A stretch of DNA of 64,000 nucleotides from Leptospira inadai serovar Lyme str. 10 (GTDB lineage: Bacteria; Spirochaetota; Leptospiria; Leptospirales; Leptospiraceae). The notes below the pieces were generated by a model. It was not told where the DNA came from and did not search any database. It saw only the letters and a list, made by a program, of their open reading frames with translations. Position numbers and translations under genes: made by a program. Positions 48,461 through 60,100 of this stretch are shown piece by piece; the stretch's first letter is position 1; every line of letters begins with the position of its first letter. The stretch covers positions 62,001-126,000 of the forward strand of contig NZ_AHMM02000015.1 of NCBI RefSeq assembly GCF_000243675.2. The letters run 5' to 3'.

Positions 48461-48976
48461 TTATCCTACGTCGTTACCGAATAAACGAGCCAAGGTGATT
48501 CCTCTTTTACGAGCTGCTAAAACGGGAGTTTCCAGCTGTTGCAAAGCATCAAGAGTCGCCTTAACGATGTTTACCGGGTTGGATGAACCCCAGGATTTGC
48601 TTAGAATATCCTGAATTCCCGCTTTTTCAACCACGGAACGAACGGATCCTCCCGCGATGATTCCGGTTCCCGGGGAACTCGGTTTTAGAATTACTTTTGC
48701 CGACTTGAATTTTCCAGTCACCTCGTGAGGGATCGTATGACCGCGGAATTCTACCTTTACTAGGTTTTTCTTAGCGGATTCGATAGATTTACGAATCGCG
48801 TCGGGAACCTCGTTGGCTTTACCGAATCCGATCCCGACTTTCCCTTTCAGGTCGCCGACAACCGTCAGAGCGTTAAAAGAGAAACGGCGTCCACCTTTAA
48901 CGACTTTCGCGACGCGATCGATTTTAACGACCTTTTCGGAAAATTCCTTAGCTTCTTGTTCTTGTTCGTATGCCAT
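48461..48976 (-). CDS. rpsE: 30S ribosomal protein S5
   Basis: 171 residues. S5 dsRNA-binding region [18 protein letters not shown] and [18 protein letters not shown], then [16 protein letters not shown]. Part of the mRNA entry site and important for decoding fidelity. Follows rplR by 3 bp. Confidence 0.97.
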   Translation of the reverse strand: MAYEQEQEAKEFSEKVVKIDRVAKVVKGGRRFSFNALTVVGDLKGKVGIGFGKANEVPDAIRKSIESAKKNLVKVEFRGHTIPHEVTGKFKSAKVILKPSSPGTGIIAGGSVRSVVEKAGIQDILSKSWGSSNPVNIVKATLDALQQLETPVLAARKRGITLARLFGNDVG

Positions 48977-48979
48977 ATA

Positions 48980-49348
48980 TTAGAACTCCAAACCAGCTTC
49001 TCTGGCTGCGTCAGCGAAGGCTGCAATCCTTCCGTGATATATCATTCCGGAACGATCCAGCATGACCAACTTTACTCCCTTAGCAGCCGCGCGTTCACCG
49101 ATCAGTTTACCGAGCGTTTTGGCTGCCTCTACGTCTTTACGACTCTTCCCGGAAGAAGCGAATTCCTTATCGAGGGTTGTTGCGGAAACTAGCGTAGTTC
49201 CTTTGACATCGTCTACGATTTGGCAGGAAAGATAACGATTGGACTTATTGAAGACCAATCGGGGGCGATCCCCAAATTGCCGTAGCTTGAAGCGGGAGCG
49301 CTCTGCTCTTCTTTGTTTGGCTGCGACTTTCTTCAGTTTGTTAATCAT
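48980..49348 (-). CDS. rplR: 50S ribosomal protein L18
   Basis: 122 residues. [20 protein letters not shown] and the end [18 protein letters not shown] are the L18 signature. Binds 5S rRNA with L5, whose gene lies upstream in the same run. Confidence 0.96.
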   Translation of the reverse strand: MINKLKKVAAKQRRAERSRFKLRQFGDRPRLVFNKSNRYLSCQIVDDVKGTTLVSATTLDKEFASSGKSRKDVEAAKTLGKLIGERAAAKGVKLVMLDRSGMIYHGRIAAFADAAREAGLEF

Positions 49349-49352
49349 GGCC

Positions 49353-49892
49353 TTACTTCTTACCGGTTTTTCCGGCCTTTCTCTTAATCACTTCGTTATT
49401 GTACTTGATCCCCTTACCTTTGTAAGGCTCCGGGGGTCTCTTAGCGCGGATATCGGCGGCGACTTGGCCGACTAATTGTTTGTCGATACCGAAAATCTTG
49501 ATCCGAACTTGCTCGTTTACGTCGATTTTGATTCCTTTCGGAGTCTTATAAACGACTTCATGCGAGTATCCTAAGTTCATAACCAGATCTTCTCCGCGCT
49601 TCGCAGCACGGTATCCTACTCCGGTTATATCTAGGTTTTTTTCCCATCCCTGGGTAACGCCTTTCACGCAATTCAAAAGAAGAGCGCGAGTCAAACCGTG
49701 CAAAGCGACAACGTTTTGCTCTTCGCTGGATCTCTCCAGCTTCAAGGTGCCGGATTCGTTTTTCAGGGCAATTCCTTCGAAGATAGGAGTTTGCAATTCT
49801 CCCAGCGGACCCTTTACGCGAATGGCATTGTTCTCTAATTTTACTTCCACTTTCTCGGGAAGTTTAATCTCTGCTTTTCCAATCCTGGACAT
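49353..49892 (-). CDS. rplF: 50S ribosomal protein L6
   Basis: 179 residues in two similar halves. [32 protein letters not shown] and the near-terminal [14 protein letters not shown] motif are typical of L6. Near the GTPase-associated centre. Confidence 0.97.
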   Translation of the reverse strand: MSRIGKAEIKLPEKVEVKLENNAIRVKGPLGELQTPIFEGIALKNESGTLKLERSSEEQNVVALHGLTRALLLNCVKGVTQGWEKNLDITGVGYRAAKRGEDLVMNLGYSHEVVYKTPKGIKIDVNEQVRIKIFGIDKQLVGQVAADIRAKRPPEPYKGKGIKYNNEVIKRKAGKTGKK

Positions 49893-49916
49893 AGGTTTTA
49901 CGGATATCTAAAACTC

Positions 49917-50315
49917 TTAAGAGAGTTTGCAGATCACCTCTCCTCCTACGCGTAATTTCCGGGCTTTCTTACCCGTCATAATTCCTTTGGAAGTGGATAA
50001 AATCATGGTTCCCATATTATTCTTGTAGGGACGAATGTCTTCGCTCTTAAGATAAACCCTTCTTCCGGGGGTGGAAACTCGTACGAGTTCCCGAATGACC
50101 GGCTTTTTAGTTCCGTCATATTTTAAGGTGACTTTAAAATCCTCAAAACTTCCGTTTTGAACCGGCTCATAGCCATTGATAAAGCCTTCTTCTTTCATAA
50201 GTTCCAAGATGGAGCGTTTGATTTTGCTTCCTGGAACAAGGCAACTTTCGTGCTTCGCTCGGCCGGCATTCCGGATGCGAGTAAGCATATCGCCGATAGG
50301 ATCGGATAAACTCAT
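49917..50315 (-). CDS. rpsH: 30S ribosomal protein S8
   Basis: 132 residues. [14 protein letters not shown] at the start and [25 protein letters not shown] at the end are diagnostic. In E. coli S8 represses the spc operon; whether it does so here cannot be read from the sequence. Confidence 0.97.
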   Translation of the reverse strand: MSLSDPIGDMLTRIRNAGRAKHESCLVPGSKIKRSILELMKEEGFINGYEPVQNGSFEDFKVTLKYDGTKKPVIRELVRVSTPGRRVYLKSEDIRPYKNNMGTMILSTSKGIMTGKKARKLRVGGEVICKLS

Positions 50316-50334
50316 AAACTTTCTCCCCCAGCCC

Positions 50335-50520
50335 TTACCAAGATGCCTTTACTACGCCCGGAATTTGAGCCTGGCTAGCCAGTTTCCGGAAACAAATTCT
50401 ACACATATCGAACCTTCTAAGGTAACCGCGAGGTCTGCCGCAAAGAGGGCAGCGGTTGTGTATCCGCACCTTAAATTTTTTAACTTTCTTATGCCTTTCG
50501 ATCAGAGAGGTTTTAGCCAT
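50335..50520 (-). CDS. rpsZ: 30S ribosomal protein S14, zinc-binding type
   Basis: 61 residues, the short S14 form. Two C-x-x-C pairs, CPLC and CRIC, are separated by [12 protein letters not shown], giving a zinc knuckle. The zinc-independent long paralogue is not in the window. Between rplE and rpsH. Confidence 0.96.
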   Translation of the reverse strand: MAKTSLIERHKKVKKFKVRIHNRCPLCGRPRGYLRRFDMCRICFRKLASQAQIPGVVKASW

Positions 50521-50534
50521 AACTGCGGTGCTCC

Positions 50535-51083
50535 TTATTTCAGGTTCCGGAACGGCATACCGAAGGCGACGAGTAGGCTATGTGCTTCTGCATCGCTTTT
50601 AGTATTCGTTACGAAGGTCATGTTCATTCCATAGATCGTGTTAATCTTATCCACTTTGATCTCTGGGAAAATGATCTGTTCTTTGATGCTAAAGTTGTAG
50701 TTTCCGCGGCCATCAAAACCTTTTTCGGAAACCCCTTTGAAGTCGCGAACCCGTGGAAGAGCGACATTCACCAGACGGTCTAGGAACTCATACATATAGT
50801 TCCCGCGAAGAGTAACGGTTGCACCTAGGCTCATTCCTTCGCGCAATTTAAATCCCGCGATGGATTTCTTTGCCTTGGTTTTCACCGGGCGTTGTCCGGT
50901 GATTAAAGCCATTTCCTCGACTGCAGCTTCCAGCGCTTTTGGATTCGTATGCGCTTCTCCCATACCTACGTTAAGAACAATCTTCTCGAGGCGTGGCACT
51001 TGCATTACAGATTCGAAACTGTACTGCTTTTGGAGTGCGGGAACGATTTCTTTCCCGTATTTTTCCTTAAGTCTCGCTGCCAT
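50535..51083 (-). CDS. rplE: 50S ribosomal protein L5
   Basis: 182 residues. [16 protein letters not shown], then [21 protein letters not shown] and [19 protein letters not shown] identify L5. It binds 5S rRNA and the P-site tRNA. Confidence 0.97.
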   Translation of the reverse strand: MAARLKEKYGKEIVPALQKQYSFESVMQVPRLEKIVLNVGMGEAHTNPKALEAAVEEMALITGQRPVKTKAKKSIAGFKLREGMSLGATVTLRGNYMYEFLDRLVNVALPRVRDFKGVSEKGFDGRGNYNFSIKEQIIFPEIKVDKINTIYGMNMTFVTNTKSDAEAHSLLVAFGMPFRNLK

Positions 51084-51086
51084 GGC

Positions 51087-51440
51087 TTAGATCTCTTTCC
51101 CGTCCGGTCTTGCTACGCGGACTTTTTTGCCTTTACTTTCCTGGAATCCTACACGAACTCCCTTTTTCTTTTTGGAGTCGTAGAACATAACGTTGGAAAT
51201 ATGCATCGGCGCTTCGACTTCTACGATTCCACCCTGAGGATTCTCTTGAGTAGGTCTCAGGAATCGCTTACGTTTATTCAATCCTTCGACGACCACGCGA
51301 TCCCGCTTCTTGTCGATCACGAGGATTTTTCCGCGTTTGCCTTTTTCTTTTCCAGCAATCACGACTACTTCGTCGTCTTTGTGGAGTTTAACGGACTTAA
51401 ACTTAGTATATTCGGAACCCCGATATGCCAGCTTAGACAT
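51087..51440 (-). CDS. rplX: 50S ribosomal protein L24
   Basis: 117 residues. The KOW motif appears in [22 protein letters not shown], followed by [23 protein letters not shown]. An early 50S assembly protein. Its ATG overlaps the last base of the rplN stop. Confidence 0.96.
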   Translation of the reverse strand: MSKLAYRGSEYTKFKSVKLHKDDEVVVIAGKEKGKRGKILVIDKKRDRVVVEGLNKRKRFLRPTQENPQGGIVEVEAPMHISNVMFYDSKKKKGVRVGFQESKGKKVRVARPDGKEI

Positions 51441-51832
51441 TATAGAACCTCCGGAGCTAGGGAGATGATCTTAGCGTATTTCTTATCCCGGAGCTCACGA
51501 GCGACCGGTCCGAAAATACGAGTACCTTTCGGGTTCCCTTTATCGTCGATAATCGCGACAGCGTTATCGTCGAATCTGATATAGGAACCGTCGGGACGAC
51601 GAATTTCCTTTTTAGTGCGAACAACTACGGCGCGTTGTACGGCCTTGTTGTGGACCTTTTTCCCCGTGGAATCCTTTAGCCCGTAAGCCGGTTGTGCGTC
51701 CTTAACGGCGACGATGATTTCGTCTCCGACGGATGCATACCGTTTCTTTGAGCCCCCGAGGACCTTGATACACATAACTCTCTTGATCCCGGAGTTGTCG
51801 GCTACTTGGAGGATGGTTTCCTGTTGGATCAT
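51440..51832 (-). CDS. rplN: 50S ribosomal protein L14
   Basis: 130 residues. [34 protein letters not shown] and [28 protein letters not shown] are conserved L14 sequence. It contains an 8-residue insertion near residue 55 relative to the common 122-residue form. Confidence 0.97.
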   Translation of the reverse strand: MIQQETILQVADNSGIKRVMCIKVLGGSKKRYASVGDEIIVAVKDAQPAYGLKDSTGKKVHNKAVQRAVVVRTKKEIRRPDGSYIRFDDNAVAIIDDKGNPKGTRIFGPVARELRDKKYAKIISLAPEVL

Positions 51833-51833
51833 C

Positions 51834-52103
51834 TTACTTTGCCTTTTCTACGATCTTAAATAGACGGTGGCGCTTTTCGCGGGAGAGAGGGCGGGTTTCA
51901 ATCGCCAGAATTCGATCTCCTACTTGGCACTCATTCTTCTCATCGTGAACCTTCATTTTTACGGTCCGGCGCACGATCTTCTTGAATCTAGGGTGGGTCT
52001 TGCGCATCTCTACGACCATCACCAAGGTTTTTTCCATGGCGGTGCTTACGACCTTACCTTCGCTCAGAAGGGATTTTTTAACGGACTTCTTTGCAGTTTC
52101 CAT
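51834..52103 (-). CDS. rpsQ: 30S ribosomal protein S17
   Basis: 89 residues. OB fold with [17 protein letters not shown] and [26 protein letters not shown]. One base before rplN and two after rpmC in the transcript order. Confidence 0.97.
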   Translation of the reverse strand: METAKKSVKKSLLSEGKVVSTAMEKTLVMVVEMRKTHPRFKKIVRRTVKMKVHDEKNECQVGDRILAIETRPLSREKRHRLFKIVEKAK

Positions 52104-52105
52104 AA

Positions 52106-52408
52106 TCAGTTCTTAGCCTTTGCAGCCAATTTAGCCGCTCCGTTCGCTTTCGCACGATTCTGCTCTTTACGAGTCGAACGGGAGAAACGACGCACTTTAT
52201 TTGCACCTGGAGTTCCAGCAAGCGCACGCTCCCTTTTAATCGTTAAAAGGCGCGCGATCTTTTTCTTAGCGTTAGCGATAACTTTCGGATTTTCGAGAGA
52301 ACGCGCGACTCCGTATTGAAAGCGCGCGGTACGAATTACCTTACGAGCATCCTCTATCTGAGCCAAAATTTCGACGTCTTTCAGTTCGTGCAGTTTGACC
52401 TTTTTCAT
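52106..52408 (-). CDS. rpmC: 50S ribosomal protein L29
   Basis: 100 residues, longer than the usual 65. The N-terminal 65 carry the L29 pair of helices, with [20 protein letters not shown] and [17 protein letters not shown] basic Ala/Lys-rich tail follows ([13 protein letters not shown] at the end). It overlaps rplP by 4 bp. Confidence 0.93.
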   Translation of the reverse strand: MKKVKLHELKDVEILAQIEDARKVIRTARFQYGVARSLENPKVIANAKKKIARLLTIKRERALAGTPGANKVRRFSRSTRKEQNRAKANGAAKLAAKAKN

Positions 52409-52818
52409 AATACCGACCTCTTCACGAATTCGGTTTGAACCGGAAGTTTATAGGCAGCCAAATCCAACGCTTTTTTTGCGGAAGCTTCATCGATGCCGCT
52501 CATTTCGAATAAAATACGACCCGGACGAATCTCTGCGATCCAGAACTCCGGATTTCCTTTTCCCTTACCCATCCGAGTCTCGGCCGGTTTCTTAGTAATG
52601 GGAAGATGCGGGAAAATCCTGATCCAAAGTTTTCCGCCTCGTTTTACTTGGCGGTTGATTGTAATACGCGCCGCCTCGATTTGCCGGGCGGTCAGGCGGC
52701 CGGACGTAACGGCCTTAAGGCCGTATTCGCCGAAGGAAACTTTGGAACCGCGTTCGTCGGTTCCCTTGAGGCGTCCCCTCTGTCTCTTCCTGAACTTAAC
52801 TCTTTTCGGTGATAACAT
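52405..52818 (-). CDS. rplP: 50S ribosomal protein L16
   Basis: 137 residues. [19 protein letters not shown] and [22 protein letters not shown] are the L16 signature. Lies at the A-site finger and peptidyl-transferase area. Confidence 0.97.
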   Translation of the reverse strand: MLSPKRVKFRKRQRGRLKGTDERGSKVSFGEYGLKAVTSGRLTARQIEAARITINRQVKRGGKLWIRIFPHLPITKKPAETRMGKGKGNPEFWIAEIRPGRILFEMSGIDEASAKKALDLAAYKLPVQTEFVKRSVL

Positions 52819-52850
52819 CTTTCGTTCCCTGTAAACCGATCCTTAAAAGA

Positions 52851-53528
52851 TCAGTTGGTCCTTCTCTTAACCGCGTATTTGTCTTCTTCGGACTCGTCTT
52901 TGTTAGAGATAAAATCTCCGGTATAGGTCCAAACCTTTACACCGATTTGTCCGAAAGTCGTACTAGCTTCACGGAAACCTAAATCGATTTTTGCCCTTAG
53001 CGTATGCAAAGGAATTCTTCCTTCACGATAATGCTCGCGACGCGCCATATCCGCTCCGTTCAAACGTCCGGAAATCATGATTTTAATTCCTTCCACCCCG
53101 CCTCTCATAGCGCGACGAAGTTCTTGCTTCATTACGCGACGGAAGGGTTGACGCTCTTCGATTTGAATTGCGATGGATTCGGCAATGCATTGAGCGATGG
53201 TTTCCGGCTTTTTAACTTCGATAATATTCAGGTTAAGAGGCTTTTCGCTCATAGTCTTGATGACTTTCTTAACGGCTTCGATATTCGCACCGTTCTTACC
53301 GATCACGACGCCCGGCTTTGCAGTGTGCAAGTTTACGTTGATTTTCTCGGGAAAACGTTCAACAACCACTTTCACGACTCCGGCTTCCCGGAAACGGTTT
53401 TGAATAAAACGACGGATACGAATGTCCTCATGAAGATTTTTTCTGTAATCCTGCTGAGAGAACCAGATGGAATCCCATCCGCGGGTAATTCCGATACGAA
53501 GTCCGATTGGGTTAACTTTCTGTCCCAT
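52851..53528 (-). CDS. rpsC: 30S ribosomal protein S3
   Basis: 225 residues. [22 protein letters not shown], the KH-domain GXXG in VIGKNGANI and [26 protein letters not shown] identify S3, part of the mRNA entry helicase. Confidence 0.97.
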   Translation of the reverse strand: MGQKVNPIGLRIGITRGWDSIWFSQQDYRKNLHEDIRIRRFIQNRFREAGVVKVVVERFPEKINVNLHTAKPGVVIGKNGANIEAVKKVIKTMSEKPLNLNIIEVKKPETIAQCIAESIAIQIEERQPFRRVMKQELRRAMRGGVEGIKIMISGRLNGADMARREHYREGRIPLHTLRAKIDLGFREASTTFGQIGVKVWTYTGDFISNKDESEEDKYAVKRRTN

Positions 53529-53539
53529 GATTTCCCCTA

Positions 53540-53872
53540 TTAGTCCGAAATTACCACTGTTACGTGGCTGGTTCTCTTGCGGATTCTTGCCGCACGTCCG
53601 CGAGCGCGAGGACGAAAGCGTTTTAGGATCGGGCCTTCATCCACGAGAATCTTCTTAATGAACATCTTGCCTGGCTGCGCGCTTTCATTCTTTACGACCG
53701 CGTTTGCAGACGCCGATTTGATCAGCTTGAAGATGGGCTCGATGGCTCTCTTATTGGTATATTTTAGGATATCCAAAGCTTCCGCCACTTCGTATCCCCG
53801 AATCTCGTCGGCGACGAGACGCAGTTTACGAGGAGACATCCGGATAAATCTTGCTACGGCTACGGCTTCCAT
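53540..53872 (-). CDS. rplV: 50S ribosomal protein L22
   Basis: 110 residues. [21 protein letters not shown] and the beta hairpin [26 protein letters not shown] that lines the exit tunnel. This hairpin is the site of macrolide resistance changes in other bacteria; no unusual change is evident. Confidence 0.97.
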   Translation of the reverse strand: MEAVAVARFIRMSPRKLRLVADEIRGYEVAEALDILKYTNKRAIEPIFKLIKSASANAVVKNESAQPGKMFIKKILVDEGPILKRFRPRARGRAARIRKRTSHVTVVISD

Positions 53873-54150
53873 TATTTCTTACCGGCCTTTTTATCCGTAT
53901 TTCCGTGACCGCGGTAGGTACGAGTTGGAGCGAATTCTCCCAATTTATGCCCGACCATATTGTCATTGATATATACCGGAATAAATTTGTTTCCGTTATG
54001 AACCATAATCGTGTGTCCGATCATGTCCGGAAAAATCGTGCTTCTACGCGACCAGGTTTTGAAGGGCTTCTTTTGGTTCTCGGAGTTCAGCTTGATCACC
54101 TTGCTCATAAGGTGGCTGTCGATGAACGGACCTTTTTTCGAGGATCTCAT
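53872..54150 (-). CDS. rpsS: 30S ribosomal protein S19
   Basis: 92 residues. [36 protein letters not shown] and [14 protein letters not shown] match S19. Start overlaps the rplV ATG region by one base. Confidence 0.97.
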   Translation of the reverse strand: MRSSKKGPFIDSHLMSKVIKLNSENQKKPFKTWSRRSTIFPDMIGHTIMVHNGNKFIPVYINDNMVGHKLGEFAPTRTYRGHGNTDKKAGKK

Positions 54151-54155
54151 GATGA

Positions 54156-54995
54156 TTACCTGCTCCTATTTCCCTTTCTCTTCTGTACGATAAACTTGTC
54201 GGAAGGCTTCGCTTTACGACGAGTCTTATACCCCTTGGTAGGAATACCCCAAGGAGTAACCGGATGGCGACCACCGGAAGTACGTCCCTCTCCACCACCG
54301 TGAGGGTGATCGACGGGGTTCATGACGACTCCCCGGACCTTAGGACGTTTTCCCAACCATCTGTTCCGACCGGCCTTTCCGATCGATACTAGGTTATGAT
54401 CTTTATTACTGCAGATTCCGATTGTCGCATAACAGTTATGATGAACCTTGCGAACTTCGGAACTCGGAAGCTTCAGAAGCATATAATCCCCGTCGCGACC
54501 GGCGATCGTAGCGAACGATCCGGCAGTACGAGCGATTTGTCCGCCTCTTCCGATTTTTAATTCTATATTATGAACGTTTGTGCCGGGCGGAATCTTTCCT
54601 AACGGAAGTGCATTCCCTAATTTGATTTCCGCGTTATCACCGGAGGAAATCTTATCACCGACTTTCATGCCTTCTGCATTCAAGATGTACGCGTATTCGC
54701 CGTCGGTATAGCAAATCAAAGAGATGAATGCCGAACGATAGGGATCGTATTCTACGGTTTTGACGGTGGCAGGGATGCCTACTTTACGACGTTTAAAATC
54801 GATAATACGATATTTACGCTTAACTCTTCCACCCTTACGGCGAACGGCGATTTTTCCGCCCTCTCCTCTACCTGCTTTATAGCTGAGCGAGATCGTGAGA
54901 GGCCTGTATGGCTCGGTTTCAGTCAGTTCTTTAAAATCAAGAACGGATTTGAAACGGCTCGCGGAAGTAACGGGTTTGAATTTCTTAATTCCCAT
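54156..54995 (-). CDS. rplB: 50S ribosomal protein L2
   Basis: 279 residues. [18 protein letters not shown], the RNA-binding core and the highly conserved [14 protein letters not shown] motif with its catalytic-centre histidine. Essential for subunit joining and peptidyl transfer. Confidence 0.98.
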   Translation of the reverse strand: MGIKKFKPVTSASRFKSVLDFKELTETEPYRPLTISLSYKAGRGEGGKIAVRRKGGRVKRKYRIIDFKRRKVGIPATVKTVEYDPYRSAFISLICYTDGEYAYILNAEGMKVGDKISSGDNAEIKLGNALPLGKIPPGTNVHNIELKIGRGGQIARTAGSFATIAGRDGDYMLLKLPSSEVRKVHHNCYATIGICSNKDHNLVSIGKAGRNRWLGKRPKVRGVVMNPVDHPHGGGEGRTSGGRHPVTPWGIPTKGYKTRRKAKPSDKFIVQKRKGNRSR

Positions 54996-54998
54996 TTC

Positions 54999-55307
54999 TT
55001 ACACTTCCTTTCCGAAATCAATGCTTGCTCCGTCACGGAAGGTGACGATGGCCTTCTTCCAATGAGCTTTAGGAGCGGGTAAATGACGGAAACGTTTTAC
55101 TTTTCCGCGATAAACCTGAATATTCACCGAGGAAGGAACCACGTTGTATATCTTGCGAAACGCCTCCTTCACCAGAGTTTTGTTCGCTCTAGGATGGATT
55201 TCGACGGTATACTTAACGGTTCTCTTGCCGGCTTTCTCTCCGATCGTCTCAAGGTCCTGAGACTTTTCGGTAACGACAGGTGAAAGAATAACTTCGTGCA
55301 GGTTCAT
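54999..55307 (-). CDS. rplW: 50S ribosomal protein L23
   Basis: 102 residues. [38 protein letters not shown] and [13 protein letters not shown] are L23. At the tunnel exit it docks trigger factor and SRP. Confidence 0.96.
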   Translation of the reverse strand: MNLHEVILSPVVTEKSQDLETIGEKAGKRTVKYTVEIHPRANKTLVKEAFRKIYNVVPSSVNIQVYRGKVKRFRHLPAPKAHWKKAIVTFRDGASIDFGKEV

Positions 55308-55945
55308 TATTTACCTTCCCCATAGTGTTTGAGGATCTCGCCTAACGCAGCCTCTGTAATCACCAGGTTTCTATTATAAAGAATGTCCCGAATCGAAATA
55401 CGCTTCGAGTTGATGTATTTCACCGTAGGAATATTGCGAACCGACTTCTTTACGAATTCGTTTTCTCCGCCTACTACGAAACCGATCACTCCGGTATTCT
55501 TTAGTCCGATATTATTGAACAAAGTAGCGAAGGCCTTCGTACTGAATTCCTTAGGATCCAAATCCTCTACGACTTTGATCGCGGCGCCTTGGGCTTTTTT
55601 ATTCAAGATCGAAAGCAGAGCGCGGCGCTTTACCTTCGGAGAAATTTTATAGGAATAATCCCTTGTTCTCGGTCCGTGAACGGTTCCACCGCCGACCCAT
55701 TGAGGAGCGCGAATGGAACCTTGACGAGCGCGACCGGTTCCTTTTTGAGCCCAGGGTTTTTTACCGCCGCCCGAAACTTCCGCGCGGGTTTTAGTATGGT
55801 GGTTCCCGGAACGTAGGTTAGCGTTCTCCGCCTTAATGGCATCGTAGATCGCTCCGCTGCTATACTTGGATTCGAAAACTGCCGCAGGCAATTCGATTTC
55901 CGAGAGCAGCTTTCCTTCTTTTGAGTACTTCTGTGCTTTCATCAC
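55307..55945 (-). CDS. rplD: 50S ribosomal protein L4
   Basis: 212 residues (or 211 from the second ATG at 55942). The exit-tunnel loop with [21 protein letters not shown] is diagnostic. In E. coli L4 also represses the S10 operon through a leader RNA; here only 10 bp separate tuf and rpsJ, so that leader is absent. Confidence 0.97.
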   Translation of the reverse strand: MMKAQKYSKEGKLLSEIELPAAVFESKYSSGAIYDAIKAENANLRSGNHHTKTRAEVSGGGKKPWAQKGTGRARQGSIRAPQWVGGGTVHGPRTRDYSYKISPKVKRRALLSILNKKAQGAAIKVVEDLDPKEFSTKAFATLFNNIGLKNTGVIGFVVGGENEFVKKSVRNIPTVKYINSKRISIRDILYNRNLVITEAALGEILKHYGEGK

Positions 55946-55957
55946 TCTACCGGATCT

Positions 55958-56578
55958 TTATATCTTCTCGATGGTTACGATCGTGTTCGCCGGGCCCGGA
56001 ACGGAACCGCTGACAAATACCAGATTTTCCGCTTCGTGAATACGAACCACTTTCAGATTCAGGACGGTTTTGGTATCGGAACCGGTACGGCCCGGCAGCT
56101 TACGCCCCTTGAATACCCGTCCTGGCGTTGTATTGGAACCCATAGAACCTGGATGCCTATGAAAACGAGAACCGTGGGCGCCTGGTCCTCCATGGTGTCC
56201 GTAACGTTTAATCACACCCTGAAAACCTTTTCCCTTGCTGGTCCCGGTTACCTTAACGGTATCCGAAACGGCAAACACGTCTTGCGCTTTCAATTCTGCA
56301 CCAGCGGCAGGTTGATCGCCGAAATCCCGGAATTCCTTCAACACTCTCTTCGCAGACAATCCGGCCTTGGCCAAATGTCCCGTTTGGGCTTTGGACAGGT
56401 GTTTTTCTTTATCGTCCTGAAATGCCAATTGAATCGCTTCGTATCCGTCTTTCTCGACGGATTTCACTTGGGAAACTGCGCAGGGACCTACCTCTAAGAC
56501 GGTTACAGGAATAATGTTTCCCTGTTCGTCGAAGATTTGGGACATCCCTATCTTTCTACCGATTAATCCCTTTGCCAT
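55958..56578 (-). CDS. rplC: 50S ribosomal protein L3
   Basis: 206 residues. [21 protein letters not shown] and [23 protein letters not shown] are L3 signatures; the Gln-modified loop region is present. A core assembly initiator. Confidence 0.97.
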   Translation of the reverse strand: MAKGLIGRKIGMSQIFDEQGNIIPVTVLEVGPCAVSQVKSVEKDGYEAIQLAFQDDKEKHLSKAQTGHLAKAGLSAKRVLKEFRDFGDQPAAGAELKAQDVFAVSDTVKVTGTSKGKGFQGVIKRYGHHGGPGAHGSRFHRHPGSMGSNTTPGRVFKGRKLPGRTGSDTKTVLNLKVVRIHEAENLVFVSGSVPGPANTIVTIEKI

Positions 56579-56589
56579 TGCTTCTTCCC

Positions 56590-56898
56590 TTAGGATTTAA
56601 TATCCACTGACACGCCAGCCGGGAGCTGTAATTTCATAAGAGCTTCCACCGTGTCTTCATTCGTGTCGAGGATGTCGATGAGCCGCTTGTGAGTTTTCAT
56701 CTCAAACTGCTCTCTTGATTTTTTATTTACGTGCGGAGAACGGAGGACTGTGTATATTTCCTTCTTCGTGGGAAGAGGAATCGGACCGGAGACGGTAGCT
56801 CCGGTCCTTTTGGCAGTCGCAACAATCTCATAAGTTGATTGGTCGATCAACTTATGATCGAAAGCTTTTAGCTTTACTCTGATCTTTTGGCCAGCCAT
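56590..56898 (-). CDS. rpsJ: 30S ribosomal protein S10
   Basis: 102 residues. [47 protein letters not shown] and [15 protein letters not shown]. Also a transcription antitermination partner (NusE). It follows tuf by 10 bp, opening the S10 block. Confidence 0.97.
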   Translation of the reverse strand: MAGQKIRVKLKAFDHKLIDQSTYEIVATAKRTGATVSGPIPLPTKKEIYTVLRSPHVNKKSREQFEMKTHKRLIDILDTNEDTVEALMKLQLPAGVSVDIKS

Positions 56899-56908
56899 TC
56901 CCTTACTC

Positions 56909-58114
56909 TTACTCGGTGATCTCGGCCACTACGCCGGAACCAATGGTCTTTCCACCTTCGCGAATCGCGAATTTGAGACCTTTGTCCATGGCGATCGGGT
57001 GAATCAACTCGATGCTCATAGTTACGTTGTCACCAGGCATAACCATTTCCATTCCGGAAGGTAGGTTACAGACACCGGTGATGTCGGTAGTTCTAAAATA
57101 GAACTGTGGACGATAGTTATTGAAGAACGGAGTGTGACGTCCGCCTTCGTCTTTCGTTAGAACGTAAACTTCCGCGTTGAACTTCTTGTGAGGAGTGATC
57201 GATCCCGGTTTAGCGAGAACCTGTCCTCTTTCGATGTCTTCCTTCTTGGTTCCACGGAGAAGAGCGCCGATATTGTCGCCTGCTTCTGCAGAATCAAGGA
57301 GTTTGCGGAACATCTCGATACCGGTAACGACAGTTTTGGTGGTAGGACGAATTCCTACGATCTCGACTTCGTCGTTGATTTTGAGGGTTCCTTGCTCGAC
57401 ACGACCCGTAGCAACAGTTCCACGACCGGTGATAGAGAACACATCCTCTACAGGCATTAGGAACGGTTTGTCTACGATACGTTTCGGATTCGGAACGTAA
57501 GTATCCAGAGCTTCCATCAGTTTGATGATCGATTTCGTTCCGAGTTCGGAATCATCGCCTTCGAGAGCTTTGAGAGCCGAACCGTAAACGATCGGGGTAT
57601 CATCGCCCGGGAAGTTGTATTTGTTCAGAAGGTCGCGAACGTCCATCTCAACCATTTGGATCATTTCTTCACGCTCATCATCCGCGAGCATGTCCGCTTT
57701 GTTGATGTATACGATTATATAAGGAACGCCTACCTGACGAGCGAGCAAGATATGCTCTTTTGTTTGAGGCATTGGTCCGTCCGTTGCAGAAACAACCAGG
57801 ATAGCTGCATCCATTTGCGCAGCACCGGTGATCATATTCTTAACATAGTCAGCGTGACCTGGGCAGTCAACGTGAGCATAGTGACGGTTTGCAGTCTCAT
57901 ACTCCTGGTGAGAAGTAGCGATCGTTATTCCGCGGGCTTTTTCCTCAGGTGCGTTGTCGATTTGGTCGTAGGCGACAGCTTTATTTTTACCGCCCAGCAC
58001 TTTCGCGAGGGTTGTGGTAATTGCTGCAGTTAGGGTGGTTTTCCCGTGGTCTACGTGCCCGATCGTTCCGACGTTTAAGTGAGGTTTGGACCTGTCGAAT
58101 TTCTCCTTAGCCAT
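56909..58114 (-). CDS. tuf: Elongation factor Tu
   Basis: 401 residues. G1 GHVDHGKTT at 19-27, RGITI switch, DCPGHADY G3, NKADM G4 (the usual form is NKxD) and the SAL G5. Domains 2 and 3 follow with family-typical [15 protein letters not shown]. Delivers aminoacyl-tRNA to the ribosome. Only one tuf is in the window. A GGAG lies 8 bases before the ATG. Confidence 0.98.
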   Translation of the reverse strand: MAKEKFDRSKPHLNVGTIGHVDHGKTTLTAAITTTLAKVLGGKNKAVAYDQIDNAPEEKARGITIATSHQEYETANRHYAHVDCPGHADYVKNMITGAAQMDAAILVVSATDGPMPQTKEHILLARQVGVPYIIVYINKADMLADDEREEMIQMVEMDVRDLLNKYNFPGDDTPIVYGSALKALEGDDSELGTKSIIKLMEALDTYVPNPKRIVDKPFLMPVEDVFSITGRGTVATGRVEQGTLKINDEVEIVGIRPTTKTVVTGIEMFRKLLDSAEAGDNIGALLRGTKKEDIERGQVLAKPGSITPHKKFNAEVYVLTKDEGGRHTPFFNNYRPQFYFRTTDITGVCNLPSGMEMVMPGDNVTMSIELIHPIAMDKGLKFAIREGGKTIGSGVVAEITE

Positions 58115-58161
58115 AGTGCTTTTAAACTCCTTACTTGTTAACGAACCCTCACGGGACTCAT

Positions 58162-60039
58162 TTAATGCAATACAGAATGGTGATCAAAGTCAAAAAGGGT
58201 GTCCAATGATAGGACGCCCCTTCCCTGTGCCATATTTCTAAGAACACCGCTAAAGCCAAGCAAGTTTTGCGCAGCAGCACTTGCTTGGATCAAGGAGCGG
58301 CCTTCCGCAACTGAAATCACTTTCCGGATCCTTGCCTCTCGCTTAGCTAAACTTGCTAAGACATCTCCTAGATAAGAATCCGGTACTAGAATCTCCATCT
58401 CGGAAAGAGGACCAATATGATCCGTGTTAGACGGAATTATGTCCTTTAAGCCCTTGATAACAGCCACCTTCACAAGGGAAGATAGATCGACTTCCGAATC
58501 CGCTTTAGGAGGAACGAAAGCTTCGACGATCAAATTCAAACCGAGGAGTTCTTCCCCGGCCTGCCCGGTGGCAGCCACTTCTGCAAACGCAGACTCGATT
58601 GCCTTTTCTACTTCTTCCGGTAGCTGTATTTTAAACCGCACTCCCTTGGAGAAACTGTGAGAGCTTTCCAAGGACGCGAGCACCTGACCGCTCGAGACTT
58701 TTTGATCGAACGCGGTATGCTGAAATGCGACCTTTTTAACCAAATTTTTCCAAAGTGCAAATCTTGCAATATGTATTCCGCTGGTCTGAAAACTTTTTGG
58801 GAAGGACTCCTTGAGTCGAGAAAGCGAAATCTCGAGATGCAATTCTCCCATTCCCGATAACCGGAATTGTCCGGTTTCGGGAAGAATGCCTATCTCCAAG
58901 CTAGTGTCCACCCAGGCCAACTCTTCCAAAGCTCGCCAAAGCTCTTCTCGATCTTCTCCCCTTTCGGGTTCGAGAAGAAGATGAAATTGTTTTCGGATCG
59001 GAGGCAATAAGCTCCTTTTTTCCGACTTATGCCCCCAAAGGACATCCCCCGGCCTTAGAAAAAGTAAGGAATCAGTGGCAAGAAGTTCGCCTACCACAGC
59101 GCGATCCGTTTCTTCGTGCTCTCTCGCGGAAACTCGATAGAGAGTATCCATGCTGCCGACTTCATGCGCGGAGTGAAATCTGTCTCCCGCTTGAATGGGA
59201 GCCCAGGCTTGAAAATAAAGAATCTTGCCCAGATCCGGATGGATCTCCCTCTTGAATACTACGCCCGAGGCCCCCGGTATCGAAGGTTTCAGCGGAGGTT
59301 TTCCCTTTGCCAGGAGCTCTAAAAAACGTAAAAGCTCGGCTATCCCTTGTCCATGGAGAGCCGAACCGCCAAGTACCGGATAAACCTTTCCATTCCAAAA
59401 CCCTTTTACAAGTCCGCTCTTTGCTAGAGACGATAGATCGGCAGGATTCTTAAGATAGTCTTCCGAAAGCTGAGGATCCCATTCTAAAAGCGGCAGAAGC
59501 TCGTCCTCTCTCCCCTGGCCTTCTAATACCGGAAGGCTAAAATCGTCGCGGAACAGTAGGACAGGCTCCTGGCCCAGGGCTAGTTCCAGATCCACTAAGG
59601 CCGAAAGAATGTCCGCCCCTTGACGATCGAGTTTATTCAAGAAAAATAAAATAGGTTTTTGGGCCTTGCGAAGAGATTCGACATTCTGAAACGTTTGCGA
59701 CTTTAAACCTTCGAAGGAATCTATTAAGACCAGTCCGAAATCCACTGCCAAGAGAGAGGCATTCGCCTGGGGCTGGAAATCCAAATGACCCGGATTATCC
59801 ACAAATTGCAGCAGAAGACGCGTCTCCTCCGCGTTCGGCCAAGGAATTCTGGCTACCGTGGATTGAATGGAGATACCGCGCTCTATTTCCTCGGTTAAGT
59901 AATCCGATTCGGTGGTCCCTTCCTCTATGCTGCCAGGGCTACGAATCCGCCCGGTTTCGAATAAAATTCGTTCGAGCAAAGTAGTTTTGCCGGCGTCAAT
60001 ATGCGCGAAAATACCGGGATTGAGAAGAGGGAGATCCAT
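58162..60039 (-). CDS. EF-G-like translation factor (divergent paralogue)
   Basis: 625 residues from the ATG at 60039; the longer frame to 60093 starts next to repeat C. It is a translational GTPase: G1 AHIDAGKTT at 12-20, switch [10 protein letters not shown] at 53-61, G3 DNPGH at 81-85, G4 NKLDR at 135-139, then domains II-V with [14 protein letters not shown] in the domain IV area and [17 protein letters not shown] in domain V. It is about 70 residues shorter than canonical EF-G (near 700) and diverged at several motifs, for example DNPGH in place of DTPGH. It may be an EF-G2/Tet(M)-like accessory factor occupying the fusA position before tuf. Confidence 0.85.
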   Translation of the reverse strand: MDLPLLNPGIFAHIDAGKTTLLERILFETGRIRSPGSIEEGTTESDYLTEEIERGISIQSTVARIPWPNAEETRLLLQFVDNPGHLDFQPQANASLLAVDFGLVLIDSFEGLKSQTFQNVESLRKAQKPILFFLNKLDRQGADILSALVDLELALGQEPVLLFRDDFSLPVLEGQGREDELLPLLEWDPQLSEDYLKNPADLSSLAKSGLVKGFWNGKVYPVLGGSALHGQGIAELLRFLELLAKGKPPLKPSIPGASGVVFKREIHPDLGKILYFQAWAPIQAGDRFHSAHEVGSMDTLYRVSAREHEETDRAVVGELLATDSLLFLRPGDVLWGHKSEKRSLLPPIRKQFHLLLEPERGEDREELWRALEELAWVDTSLEIGILPETGQFRLSGMGELHLEISLSRLKESFPKSFQTSGIHIARFALWKNLVKKVAFQHTAFDQKVSSGQVLASLESSHSFSKGVRFKIQLPEEVEKAIESAFAEVAATGQAGEELLGLNLIVEAFVPPKADSEVDLSSLVKVAVIKGLKDIIPSNTDHIGPLSEMEILVPDSYLGDVLASLAKREARIRKVISVAEGRSLIQASAAAQNLLGFSGVLRNMAQGRGVLSLDTLFDFDHHSVLH

Positions 60040-60100
60040 ATCGATTTGGTGGAGATCCCAGCCTGGATTGGGCCGGTCCAAGGACAACAACAATCGCTTT

